A DNA stretch of 64,000 nt from an uncultured Eubacteriales bacterium. Its GTDB lineage: Bacteria > Bacillota > Clostridia > Christensenellales > Aristaeellaceae. A model generated the notes under the pieces. The model was not told the DNA's origin, did no database searches, and was given only the letters and a program-made list of their open reading frames with translations. A program made the translations under genes and the position numbers. Positions 34,100-42,802 of the stretch are shown here, piece by piece (position 1 is the stretch's first letter; the number at the start of each line of letters is the position of its first letter). The DNA lies in the NCBI GenBank assembly GCA_902760595.1, contig CACWHI010000005.1, forward strand, positions 1 to 64,000. Direction: 5' to 3'.

Positions 34100-34652
34100 A
34101 TTGAAAAAACAAATGCATCTTTACCATGGCAGTTTCTGCGAAGTTCAGCGGCCGGATTTATCCAAATGCGCACACTATAAAGACTTTGGACAGGGCTTCT
34201 ATCTGACCTCCTCGAAAGAACAAGCTCAGAGCTTTGCTAAAATCAGCACCAGTAAAGCAATCGGTAGGAATCTGATTCCGCCAAAGAAATACGGTGTAGT
34301 CAGTACATACACGTTTGTCGGTTCAACTGATATCGCTATATTCGATTATGCTGCCGCAGATGTAAATTGGCTGCATTGTGTAGTTGGCCACCGACGCAAT
34401 CGCTACTTTCTTGACGTAGTGGAAGCGATGAAAGCTTATGACGTCATCTCCGGCAAAATCGCGAATGACGCGACGAACATCACGATCACTGCGTATCTGG
34501 ACGGCTTGTATGGCGAAATAGGATCGGTTACCGCGGACACCATCTGTATCAGTTTACTTTTGCCGGAACGGCTGCAGGATCAGTATTGTTTCAGGACGGA
34601 GAACGCTCTGAAGACTCTGAAATTTGAAAGGAGCGAACAGATATGGCTATAG
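34092..34652 (+). CDS. DUF3990 protein, predicted ADP-ribosyltransferase fold
   Basis: 186 residues. The N-terminal LYHGSFCEVQRPDLS (His in LYHGS) and DFGQGFYLTSSKEQAQSFA (Tyr-Leu-Thr-Ser) are the first two conserved elements of DUF3990; a Gln/Glu element near the C-terminus (LPERLQDQYCF) sits where ART-like enzymes place the third. The family is distantly related to ADP-ribosyltransferases, giving a possible toxin role that modifies a cellular target using NAD. Not demonstrated here. It overlaps the genes on both sides, so the three are produced together. Confidence 0.8.
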   Translation: MPELKKQMHLYHGSFCEVQRPDLSKCAHYKDFGQGFYLTSSKEQAQSFAKISTSKAIGRNLIPPKKYGVVSTYTFVGSTDIAIFDYAAADVNWLHCVVGHRRNRYFLDVVEAMKAYDVISGKIANDATNITITAYLDGLYGEIGSVTADTICISLLLPERLQDQYCFRTENALKTLKFERSEQIWL

Positions 34653-34876
34653 AATCCTCCGTCCAAGCACAAAATGCCGCTATCGACATGAACATCAGCA
34701 TGGCAGTGGATGACTTATCGGAAATCCTACACAAACCTGTAGAAGAAATACTTCCGCAGTTTCTGCAATCAAGAACATGCGCTATTCTTTACGACCAGGA
34801 ATCCAAGCTTTGGTGGGATGGCCCGTCTGCCATTGTGGAACTCTATTTGGAAGAATTGAACGAGAATAAGAAATAA
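34643..34876 (+). CDS. Small acidic protein, third gene of the DUF3990 module
   Basis: 77 residues, GAAAGGAGC upstream, start overlapping DUF3990 by 10 nt. Contains ILHKPVEEILPQFLQSRTC and KLWWDGPSAIVELYLEEL, rich in Glu and helical. I do not recognise the family. Tight coupling and a terminator directly after it mark it as part of the module, possibly the antitoxin or a target-recognition partner. Confidence 0.75.
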   Translation: MAIESSVQAQNAAIDMNISMAVDDLSEILHKPVEEILPQFLQSRTCAILYDQESKLWWDGPSAIVELYLEELNENKK

Positions 34877-34935
34877 TGTCGTTACGATGTCTCATGCTCA
34901 AAGTCTTATTTTATCTATGCCCAGTATGAAAACCA

Positions 34936-34962
34936 AAACCACCGGCAAATCCGGTGGTTTTT
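34936..34962 (+). terminator. Rho-independent terminator of the DUF3990 module
   Basis: Arms AAACCACCGG (34936-34945) and CCGGTGGTTT (34951-34960) with CAAAT loop, continuing into TTTTTG. Confidence 0.9.
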
Positions 34963-35064
34963 GATAATAGTTTTAGTACAGTCAGTTCTTGGGTACAACT
35001 GTCATTTTCCCGTAATCTGAGACGTATTCCGGAATGCCGGAACACCCATAAGCGAACTGTGGGG

Positions 35065-37656
35065 TTACAGCTGCCTCGCTAGCTGCTCGGCCATCTGGGT
35101 TACATAATCGGGCTGCTCGGCTGTGAGCAGGTAGATGCTGCTGCCGTCGTACCATACGCAGCCGGAGCGGCCGTGGTTGGTGTAAGTGTAGAGGTCATGA
35201 CCGTCGACAGTCCGGTGAGTGCCTTCTTCATCCTGCTCGACGGAGGCATGGGCCGCTGCGATGTCTGCGTAGCTGTATATCACCAGCCGTGCGTACTGGT
35301 ATGGATCAGTGAGGTTTTGATATATAAGCTCAAACATGATGGAATCGTGTTGAAAATCTGCGTTTGCATTGATAGCTTCCCAGCCGATCCCCTCCAGGAA
35401 CAGGTGATCCAGGGAACAGCCCAGCTGCATCGCGGCGTCGGCCAGGTAATCGGAGGATATGATCCTGTCCGAGGACTTAGAGTGCTGTTCAATGAGGTTG
35501 TGAATCATGTCGCCTGTCATGCGGCGGCCGTCGGGCAGGCCGGCCGCTGTGCGTTTCTCCGTGCCCTGACGCAGGTCCTCCGAAGTGATGTGATGGACCT
35601 GCATTTCATCCGGTGCTTCGGCTAGGGGGCTTGTGCGAGTCAACAGGTCAACGATCTGCTGGACAGCGGCGGCGGACTGCTCGCTGCTGATCATGCAGGA
35701 ATTCATGCCCTCAGTCCAGTAACACGAATTTCTGTCGCAATTGGCATAGGTGTATACGCGGATGCCGTTGATGTTCTTCCAGGTCCCTTCGCGGTTCTGC
35801 TCCAGGGAGAGGTATAGTTCACTGATATCAGAATGAAAATCCATATGCAGGGTCATGCGGGTCTGAGGTTCATTGACGCGCTCATACATGAAGCTCACCA
35901 TGATCATCCCATTGAAAGGGTAGACCTCTCCATTGCCGATTTTCCAGCCGAAAGCCTCCAAAGACAAATAATCCAGAGAAAAGCCCAGATGCTCGCTGAT
36001 ATCAGCGAGATCCTCCGAGTGCATAGACCGGCCTCCCAGCCGTTCCAGCGCTGCCTTGACCTGCTCCAGGGTCACGCGGGGCCGGGAGCGGCCGGAATCG
36101 GCCTGCTCTGCCATGGTCCGGCGGACGTCCTCTTCTGTGATAAGGAAGAATTCCTCATCACCGGGAGCATCTTCATCGGCGAGATCATCACAGGCATCTT
36201 CGAAACTGGTGTCAGGCGTTGGTTCGGGCGTCGCCGGGATGGCGGTCGTCTCGAGCATGGTGCCGGCGACCAGCGCGCGGACGGCGGGCGCTATCTCCTC
36301 CGCGGGCTGCAGTGAGGTCACGCGATAAACCGTCTGCTGTCCGGACCAGCTGAATTCGCAGCGTTTGCCAAGACTGCTGACGAACACCTCTACGCCGTTC
36401 ATTATTTCTACTGTACCGTCATTAAGAGGTATGTTTGAGGAGAGCGCGTTGGGGTCAGCCGTTACGTCGATGTTGAGTCGGAACTTTCGGTCTAGGTCAG
36501 CTATGCCTGAATAGGTGATGGTGACCTTGATCCTCTCTTCGTTGAAGAGACTCACGGCTTCTTCAAATTGCCATTCCTCTGGCAGAACATCCAGATTTCC
36601 GAAGGAAAAACCAAACTGATTCTCTAGCTCCAGGGAAGTGTTGGCAGATTGGCACACTGTTTCTTGGGTGCGCCGGAAAAATGTGCGCAGCCGTCGGCGG
36701 TTCATCCGCGGCTGACGCTGCAGGGGCGCGGGCGTACTGCTGTGGGCTTTCGCAAAGTAAGGAGGTTCATCCAGAACCACTTCTGCCTGGCTGCGGATCA
36801 GGTCCTCGGCGGCGCTCTCCGGCAGTCCAGCGATGAGGGGAGCATCCAGGGTCAGCAGCGCATTGCCCCGTCGCCAGGACCAGGCGATATGCCCGGAAAC
36901 AGGGGAGATATACCGGTAGATCTGTGTATCCGCCATTCGGACAAATCCGCCTTCCCCGAGGCTTTCAACTTCCGGGATGATGGTGGGATCGCTGTATATG
37001 CGCACACTGTAACGGACCTGTGCGGAAGTGGACAGGTTGCCTTCCGGGGCATAGGCGCAGGCTGCCTCGACATATTCTGGATCCATTTCTGCATTATATT
37101 TGACGGGCAGCCACGTGCCGCCGATGTCCGCCGGCAGGTGCGGGTCAAACTTCAGGTAGGTGAGCAGGTAGTCGATAGAGGAGGAGGTTATGGTCAGGAC
37201 GTTGCGTGTCTTTTCATCGGGGTAGGCCTCCGCTGTCTTCCCTGTATTGATCTCATGTCCTTCTATAATATACTCATGCTGGCTCTGGCTGGAATGGCCA
37301 GTAAACCAGTGAAAATGGATCTGGCCCAGGCTTCCGGCGGCGATGAGGGCCAGTACTGCGGCGGCGGCTATCGGGCGCAGCCAGTGCCGACGGGATGATT
37401 TCTTTCCTTCCTGCTCCAGGCGCTTCAGGACGGCGGCCGTCATGGCGTCGGCGCTCTTTGTCATCGGCTCCGTGCCATGAAGGCGCAGGATCAGCGCGCT
37501 GCACAGATCGATGAGGGTGGTGTTGACAGGTGCTTCCAGCGGCCGGGACAGCTCGCGGTCGATCAGTCTGTTCAGCCGAAGCTCCGTCTCTGCAGCGGAG
37601 AGGCTGCCATATTCGAGCTCTTTCAGGATCGATCGGATCGCTTCGTTTTTATTCAT
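35065..37656 (-). CDS. Large membrane protein with DUF4367-like modules, sigma partner
   Basis: 863 residues from the ATG 7 nt after AAGGAGG. An N-terminal cytosolic helical part (about 1-90) is followed by one membrane segment (about 95-113, PIAAAAVLALIAAGSLG). Outside it carries four successive ~130-200 residue modules with shared elements: F-x-(L/Y)-(L/V)-(P/E) start, a VYTYAN or LYTYTN strand after NGI or DGH, then SCYW or GCVW and a QQI or TQM helix. These resemble DUF4367. The layout (cytosolic helix, one TM, DUF4367) and position 20 nt after the ECF sigma gene point to an anti-sigma or signal-sensing partner. Four modules is unusually many. Confidence 0.75.
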   Translation of the reverse strand: MNKNEAIRSILKELEYGSLSAAETELRLNRLIDRELSRPLEAPVNTTLIDLCSALILRLHGTEPMTKSADAMTAAVLKRLEQEGKKSSRRHWLRPIAAAAVLALIAAGSLGQIHFHWFTGHSSQSQHEYIIEGHEINTGKTAEAYPDEKTRNVLTITSSSIDYLLTYLKFDPHLPADIGGTWLPVKYNAEMDPEYVEAACAYAPEGNLSTSAQVRYSVRIYSDPTIIPEVESLGEGGFVRMADTQIYRYISPVSGHIAWSWRRGNALLTLDAPLIAGLPESAAEDLIRSQAEVVLDEPPYFAKAHSSTPAPLQRQPRMNRRRLRTFFRRTQETVCQSANTSLELENQFGFSFGNLDVLPEEWQFEEAVSLFNEERIKVTITYSGIADLDRKFRLNIDVTADPNALSSNIPLNDGTVEIMNGVEVFVSSLGKRCEFSWSGQQTVYRVTSLQPAEEIAPAVRALVAGTMLETTAIPATPEPTPDTSFEDACDDLADEDAPGDEEFFLITEEDVRRTMAEQADSGRSRPRVTLEQVKAALERLGGRSMHSEDLADISEHLGFSLDYLSLEAFGWKIGNGEVYPFNGMIMVSFMYERVNEPQTRMTLHMDFHSDISELYLSLEQNREGTWKNINGIRVYTYANCDRNSCYWTEGMNSCMISSEQSAAAVQQIVDLLTRTSPLAEAPDEMQVHHITSEDLRQGTEKRTAAGLPDGRRMTGDMIHNLIEQHSKSSDRIISSDYLADAAMQLGCSLDHLFLEGIGWEAINANADFQHDSIMFELIYQNLTDPYQYARLVIYSYADIAAAHASVEQDEEGTHRTVDGHDLYTYTNHGRSGCVWYDGSSIYLLTAEQPDYVTQMAEQLARQL

Positions 37657-37675
37657 ATCTACCCCTCCTTTCCCG

Positions 37676-38236
37676 TCACGATCCCGCCCGATGGGCGATC
37701 CAGAGGAATATAGAAAGGAATAGCCGCAGGATCTTCTTTTTGATCCGGCGCAGCGCGGAATATACGCCGCCCTCCGTGGTGCCGATCTGCTCGGCGGTCT
37801 CCCGTGCGGGGAGCCCCTTTTCATAGACGGCATGGTAAACCTGCCGTTCCTGCGGGGTCAGCTCCGCCATCAGCTGTTCTTTTGTGTCGAGCAGCTCATC
37901 CGCGGCGATCCAGTCCGCGATGGCGTCCCGGGGATCAATGGGCTCCTGAACGTCAGGCGAGACTGGTGCGGCGATCTGCCGGCGACGGCGCAGCTTCCGC
38001 CGCTCGGACATGGCGATATGCGAACAGGTGGTCAGCAGCCAGAACAGGGGTTCGGGGTGCTCTTCCAGCGTATCGGCCTCCTTCAAGGCGCGGACGAAGG
38101 TCTCCTGCACGCAGTCCTCCGCCAGCTGTCTGAACTCCGGCCGATAGTCGAAAACCGCGAAGCATTTGTTGAACAGAGATCTGTAGTATTTCCGGTATAG
38201 CCTGTCCAGAAATGTCTTCCGCTGCTTGTCATCCAT
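37676..38236 (-). CDS. ECF-family RNA polymerase sigma factor
   Basis: 186 residues. Region 2 (about 10-75: FDYRPEFRQLAEDCVQETFV and LFWLLTTCSHIAMSERRK) and region 4 (about 125-175: LTPQERQVYHAVYEKGLPA, then QIGTTEGGVYSALRRIKKK) are recognisable; the region 4 tail ends in a hydrophobic helix (LFLSIFLWIAH). AGGAGG upstream. First gene of the sigma/DUF4367 operon. A truncated paralogue lies at 45593. Confidence 0.93.
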   Translation of the reverse strand: MDDKQRKTFLDRLYRKYYRSLFNKCFAVFDYRPEFRQLAEDCVQETFVRALKEADTLEEHPEPLFWLLTTCSHIAMSERRKLRRRRQIAAPVSPDVQEPIDPRDAIADWIAADELLDTKEQLMAELTPQERQVYHAVYEKGLPARETAEQIGTTEGGVYSALRRIKKKILRLFLSIFLWIAHRAGS

Positions 38237-38262
38237 GCGCTGTTCACCTCCTGTTTGACATC

Positions 38263-38290
38263 ATTCTAACCAGTAAAAATATTTTGTCAA
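38263..38290 (-). promoter_or_regulatory. Promoter of the sigma factor operon
   Basis: Minus strand TTGACA (38285-38290), 16-bp spacer, TAGAAT (38263-38268). The same TTGACA-16 arrangement stands before the truncated sigma paralogue. Confidence 0.65.
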
Positions 38291-38312
38291 GCCCTCAAAA
38301 ATCCAGTATAAT
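38284..38312 (+). promoter_or_regulatory. Promoter of the M48 protease gene
   Basis: TTGTCA (38284-38289), 17-bp spacer, TATAAT (38307-38312). Its -35 box is nearly the same 6 bp, read on the opposite strand, as that of the sigma operon promoter, so the two promoters overlap and cannot be occupied at once. Confidence 0.65.
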
Positions 38313-38452
38313 TGGGCGTTTTCACGCACTTTATATAGTGGGCTCAGAGCGGAAAAAAGGAGGGATCCAGCCGATCAAAAAAACTGTTTTTACAGAACAA
38401 CAGACCTGTATAGCATATTATCATTTGAATCTATCTACTGCGAGGTGCCGAT

Positions 38453-39415
38453 ATGGAATTTGAACATCAGCCCCCTGAAACTACGCTGGCTTTTACGGAA
38501 GAGCCGCAGCCGGAAGTCGTGCAGGCGGAGATCCGGCGCACCCGTCACAGGAAGGAGCTGAAGCTGTACCGCTTCCTGATCGTACTGGGTATACTGGCGG
38601 TCCTCTATGTACTGTGGCAGACAGGCCAGCGGCCTTCTTTGCAGGATTACCAGCACTATGGCTACAGCGACCCGACCGCGGCGGCTACACTGTACACCAT
38701 TGCCCTGATCGCCAGCCTGTTCACGGGCATCGGCGGCATTGTGATCTTTCTGATCAGCCTGCTTTTCCAATACTATTCCTATTACGGCGGGCAGCTGGCC
38801 TTCAGTATCCGCGTGTCTGAAAAGAACTTCCCGGAAATCTATCATAAAGCGCAGGAGTACAGGAGCCTGCTGAGGCTCAGAAAAATGCCGGAAATCTACG
38901 TCCGGCAGATGAACGGCCAGGTGAACGCCTACACCAGCTGGGTGCCGGGCAAAACCTTCATCCAGCTGAACGCGGAGATCGTGGATCTCGCCTATATGGA
39001 AAACAAGGACTTTGATACCGTCTTTTTCGTGATGGCGCATGAGTTCGGCCATGTCTATCTGCACCATGTGCAGCTGGGCTACACCCTGTGGCCGATGCTG
39101 GCGATGTTTTTCCCCGCCGTGGGCCAGCTGTTTTACCTGGGTTTGCAGCGTGCCAGGGAATACTCCGCCGACCGCGTTGCCCAGGCCCTGACTGGTGGAA
39201 AAGCCGAGCTGGAGACCATGATGATGCTCTCCGCCGGCCGCCATGCCTATAAATACGTGGACGCGGGGGACTATGTGGAGCGCATCAATGAGCATAACCG
39301 CGCCCTGGAGCGCTTCGCCCGCTGGTGCATCAATTTCGGCTCCACCCATCCCATCCACCCCTACCGGGTCCGAGCGATCCTGGATCCGGAGAAGCGGAGT
39401 GGGAGACTGCTGTAA
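38453..39415 (+). CDS. M48 family membrane metallopeptidase
   Basis: 320 residues. Two N-terminal membrane segments (about 42-60 and 82-105), zinc-binding HEFGH at 196-200 (MAHEFGHVYLHH) and the third-ligand Glu in AREYSADRVA about 40 residues later; another hydrophobic segment lies between. A zinc protease of the Ste24/HtpX group acting at the membrane. Diverges from the sigma/DUF4367 operon with a shared promoter, so a role in cleaving the membrane partner is conceivable. Leader is ~130 nt. Confidence 0.9.
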   Translation: MEFEHQPPETTLAFTEEPQPEVVQAEIRRTRHRKELKLYRFLIVLGILAVLYVLWQTGQRPSLQDYQHYGYSDPTAAATLYTIALIASLFTGIGGIVIFLISLLFQYYSYYGGQLAFSIRVSEKNFPEIYHKAQEYRSLLRLRKMPEIYVRQMNGQVNAYTSWVPGKTFIQLNAEIVDLAYMENKDFDTVFFVMAHEFGHVYLHHVQLGYTLWPMLAMFFPAVGQLFYLGLQRAREYSADRVAQALTGGKAELETMMMLSAGRHAYKYVDAGDYVERINEHNRALERFARWCINFGSTHPIHPYRVRAILDPEKRSGRLL

Positions 39416-39442
39416 AAGCATTATTCTATGGAGGTTCTTGCC

Positions 39443-39529
39443 ATGAAACGGTGGCTTTGTTTTTGTCTGAATTTTTTGGCTGTTATACACTTCTGCATTA
39501 TATGGATCAATCCTGCATCTGACTTGTAA
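39443..39529 (+). CDS. Small hydrophobic peptide, 28 residues
   Basis: ATG 8 nt after GGAGG encodes MKRWLCFCLNFLAVIHFCII... ending WINPASDL. The layout (Lys/Arg start, one hydrophobic helix, polar end) is that of a one-pass membrane peptide. It begins 28 nt after the M48 gene and precedes the terminator at 39681. In the 392-nt gap 39416-39807 nothing else coding is seen. Confidence 0.4.
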   Translation: MKRWLCFCLNFLAVIHFCIIWINPASDL

Positions 39530-39680
39530 ACTCTGAACCAAGAACTCAACAATCAAGCGGATGGTTACATTTAATCCCGCCCGATGCCAAGTCTGGATCT
39601 GCTTGACTCCTATATCGTCCCGATGGAACGGCGATCAGGAGCATATGGGTACATAAGCGCAGAATGGAAAAATGACATAA

Positions 39681-39734
39681 AAAAGCTCTCCGCCTGTAGA
39701 AGATATCTTTCCCAGCGAAGAGCCTTGTTTTTTT
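39681..39734. terminator. Bidirectional terminator
   Basis: GCTCT (39685-39689) pairs with AGAGC (39719-39723) around a 29-nt loop, with A-run AAAAAA before and TTGTTTTTTT after. It can stop both the plus-strand M48 unit and the minus-strand Ig-like gene. Confidence 0.6.
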
Positions 39735-39807
39735 CTGCTTAAGGCGATGCCAGTTTCAACTCCGGAGACTGCCAAAGGTGCCACATGGCTCTAGCGTAAG
39801 CCTCAGA

Positions 39808-42642
39808 TCACGGTGCAAGCGGTATCCCATGTTCTCCGGCGTATTGCGCAGCATAACTCCCGGCTGGGCATGAAATCATGACCAGAGCAGATCCTGCAAA
39901 GGCATCGCCGGCAATTTCGGTGACGCTAGCCGGAATGCTGATCATTACCAGCCGCGGACAGTCCGCAAACGCACGACTGCCTATGGAAACAGTACTCTTA
40001 GGAACTGATACATGCGTAGCCGCAATGCCTTCAAACGCGCCAGCCTCGATTTTGCGGACACTTCCCGGCAACCTGAACACCGTGATCGATGCAGCGTTGA
40101 TCACATGGATCGTACAAGTAGCAGGCGTACAGTCTCCCCTGGTGGCGGTGATTGTCGCCGTTCCGGCCTTCAAGCCGGTCACGCAGTCGGCTTCCACTTT
40201 TGCGATTGTCGGATCAGAGGAGCGCCATGTAAAGGATTGCTTTGGATCGCCGCCGAGATTTGTCCCCAGCGTTGCAATCTGCATATCCCCGCTTGTTGTC
40301 ACAAAATACTCAGGCTGACTGAATTTGATCGTGCCTGTGCAGGCTACAGTCCGATGATCAAATGCCAGTCCACAGTTGACACAGTACTGTTCTTCCTCTC
40401 CGTTGCGGTCAGCACTGGGTACAGTCGTTTCCCGCCACGCCAGCTTATGGCCATTTGCGCACTTCGGATTCTGAGTAACAGTAATAACAGCCGAATATGT
40501 TTTCTTGTTCCAAAGCTTAGCTGTCAGGGTAACGGTGCCAGGCTTGACCCCCAAATATGTATGACGCTGACAGGATAACTCCAATGGATCCAGAACAACA
40601 CAATCTGTATCTCCGCTCAGTGTGTAGGTAATATCATTGGCAGTTAGGTAAGCTTCATTGCCCCCTTGATCGCCAAAGAAATCCACATATGCCTTTTTCC
40701 CTGTTTCGATCTGATACTGTGTTTTCTCGAAGGCGGCCGTGACAGAGCGGGAGTAAGTTGACACATTTACCTTAATGGTCGCGCCGGAATTAGCTGTGCC
40801 GGTCAGTGTTGCGTTGCCGTAGCCCCAGTATCCCGTGACCTTTTTTTTCCTTGTGTCCAGTTTGATGCAGTAGCTGTTTGGATTCCCTTCGCCCTTGTAT
40901 TGATGCGTGATCTTCCACGTCACGGATATCGTTTTGCCACTGAAGTCTTTCACAGTCGGCAGGCTCACCGAACCGCCGTCAGGGACTTCAAGCGATCCCT
41001 CTTCCGCGCCATTGATATACAGCTTGTTCGTAGCTGCCGTCACCGTTACCGGGATCTCGCAGTACACGTCGCAATAAAGGCTCCAGATCCGTACGGCAGC
41101 GGTTCCGAGTCCAACAGGGGTGATTGTTTGTCCGCTGCACTTGATCACAGTCTCGTCCGTACTGCACATGACCCACTGTGTAGAGGACAAGGTGCCAATA
41201 TCTGAATCGACCCCGTAAATGATCTCGCCTTCGTTCAGGTGGATCGACAGTGATTCCTGCCCTGCTTTGGGCTGCATCCATGAGGGCGTATCCACGGCGT
41301 TTACAGTAAACCTGTACTCTTCACCGTTTTCCAGCTTTACAGTAATATAATCCTGACCTTTTCCGCTTGCCGTCAGCAGGCCATCTTTCGTCAGCTGAAA
41401 CCGGTTGTTGGCAATAGAGAATTCAGCCGGATGAACCCGGCCGTTTCTGTCCCGAACGGACATTTGGTAGGGTTTCCGCCAGTCAAAGCCGTTAATCGGG
41501 CGGATGATCCTGAGGGCTTTTTCACTGTCGGTGATCGTGAGCTTGTACGTTTCTCTCACATTCATGCTGGATACCGTCAGCGTACATGTTCCGGGCATCA
41601 GTCCGGTCACTACACCGTTTTCGAGTTTGGCGGCAGCGCCTGTGAGGCCATCCGGCAAATACTGAGAGCTCAGACCCATACTGACCGGATACCAGCTGTC
41701 TTCAGGATAATCGATCGTAATATTCATCGATTCACCCACCGGCAGCGTCAGTGTGGGAACCACGGCGTGTACATCGCTGGGCGCTTCATAAATACGAATA
41801 CGTTTGACATCCGTGCTGCCGTCGGTCCCCCGCGCCGTAACGGTGATCCAGCCCGGAGCCGTCGGATTCAGCGTACATATCGTGACATTATTATTGGTAT
41901 TATAGTAAAGCGAAGCGTATTCAGCGCCTTCAGTGATCGCCACCTCCGCGCAGACGGTTTTGCCATTGGAATCAATGACCGGCATCTCCATCCGGTATCC
42001 TACGCAGACTTTATCATATTTCGGTGTGAGGCGTACGTTTGTGCTCGGCTCGACAACAAGCACATTGAATAAGTATTGTGAAACGCTGTTGAGAGACATG
42101 GTGTAAGTTCCGGGAATATTGCCTGTGATCGTATAGTTTTCATTATTGATGGTAAGACCGTGGTTGCTATTGTTATAGCAGCCGATCTTTAGACCATTGT
42201 ACGATACGCCGCCCGTCTTTGTGATCTGCACCTGCACTGTTTCACCCAGGGGAATAACGTACCTGCTCTTATCGGTCACATAGCTGGCTGCTTCCTGTAC
42301 ATTGACCGTGACCACCTTGGAGAAGGACTGATGCTGAAAGGTTACTGTAAACTGCCCTTCCTTCAAGTATTTCATGGAAAACCGTTCGTAGGTTATCCCG
42401 TCTTTCTTTTCTATGACCGAGGATGACCAGCTGAGAGCGCTTGAATCGCTGCAGCGGATACTCATGTATACATACCCGGTTGTGGGATAGCTGTAAGTCG
42501 AAGTGATAAATTCGTTCAGCCCTACCGTGATTTCATCCGGCAAGTCCACTGAGTATCCCGCGGCCTCTTCCGCACTGGCACACGCGCATAAACAGCACGC
42601 TATTAGCAGGATAAAAGCAGTAAATATGATCCGCGATTTCAT
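39808..42642 (-). CDS. Secreted Ig-like (BIG2) protein with C-terminal BspA LRR
   Basis: 944 residues from the ATG 6 nt after AAGGAGG. N-terminal signal with a lipobox-like LCAC (Cys at about 21), so a likely lipoprotein. Many successive beta segments with the BIG2 patterns S-x-x-x-x-A-T-V-x and L-x-A-G-T-A-T-I-T (e.g. VTGLKAGTATITATRGDCTP). The last ~90 residues are BspA/LRR_5 type (VRKIEAGAFEGI, VSIGSRAFADCPRL, VTEIAGDAFAGSALV) ending in PAGSYAAQYAGEHGI. A cell-surface binding or adhesion role is typical for such proteins; the ligand is unknown. Confidence 0.85.
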   Translation of the reverse strand: MKSRIIFTAFILLIACCLCACASAEEAAGYSVDLPDEITVGLNEFITSTYSYPTTGYVYMSIRCSDSSALSWSSSVIEKKDGITYERFSMKYLKEGQFTVTFQHQSFSKVVTVNVQEAASYVTDKSRYVIPLGETVQVQITKTGGVSYNGLKIGCYNNSNHGLTINNENYTITGNIPGTYTMSLNSVSQYLFNVLVVEPSTNVRLTPKYDKVCVGYRMEMPVIDSNGKTVCAEVAITEGAEYASLYYNTNNNVTICTLNPTAPGWITVTARGTDGSTDVKRIRIYEAPSDVHAVVPTLTLPVGESMNITIDYPEDSWYPVSMGLSSQYLPDGLTGAAAKLENGVVTGLMPGTCTLTVSSMNVRETYKLTITDSEKALRIIRPINGFDWRKPYQMSVRDRNGRVHPAEFSIANNRFQLTKDGLLTASGKGQDYITVKLENGEEYRFTVNAVDTPSWMQPKAGQESLSIHLNEGEIIYGVDSDIGTLSSTQWVMCSTDETVIKCSGQTITPVGLGTAAVRIWSLYCDVYCEIPVTVTAATNKLYINGAEEGSLEVPDGGSVSLPTVKDFSGKTISVTWKITHQYKGEGNPNSYCIKLDTRKKKVTGYWGYGNATLTGTANSGATIKVNVSTYSRSVTAAFEKTQYQIETGKKAYVDFFGDQGGNEAYLTANDITYTLSGDTDCVVLDPLELSCQRHTYLGVKPGTVTLTAKLWNKKTYSAVITVTQNPKCANGHKLAWRETTVPSADRNGEEEQYCVNCGLAFDHRTVACTGTIKFSQPEYFVTTSGDMQIATLGTNLGGDPKQSFTWRSSDPTIAKVEADCVTGLKAGTATITATRGDCTPATCTIHVINAASITVFRLPGSVRKIEAGAFEGIAATHVSVPKSTVSIGSRAFADCPRLVMISIPASVTEIAGDAFAGSALVMISCPAGSYAAQYAGEHGIPLAP

Positions 42643-42802
42643 AAACAGCCTCCTTGGTACTATTACCAATTAATTCGGGAACGCAGATGCGGCGGTATAA
42701 GCGGCAGGATACTGCCGCTCAGATCGTCGTAGATCGTTCAGGAATCAGTTGGGGAATCAATCATAGCGTTATTTCAGCAGCTTTCTGCTCTCAGCTTTTC
42801 TC

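Noticed and set aside
42701..42718. 7-bp hairpin GCGGCAG/CTGCCGC between the SH3/PDZ gene and the Ig-like gene
   Set aside because: No T-run on either strand, too short to call a terminator. Could be an intercistronic stem, but support is weak.
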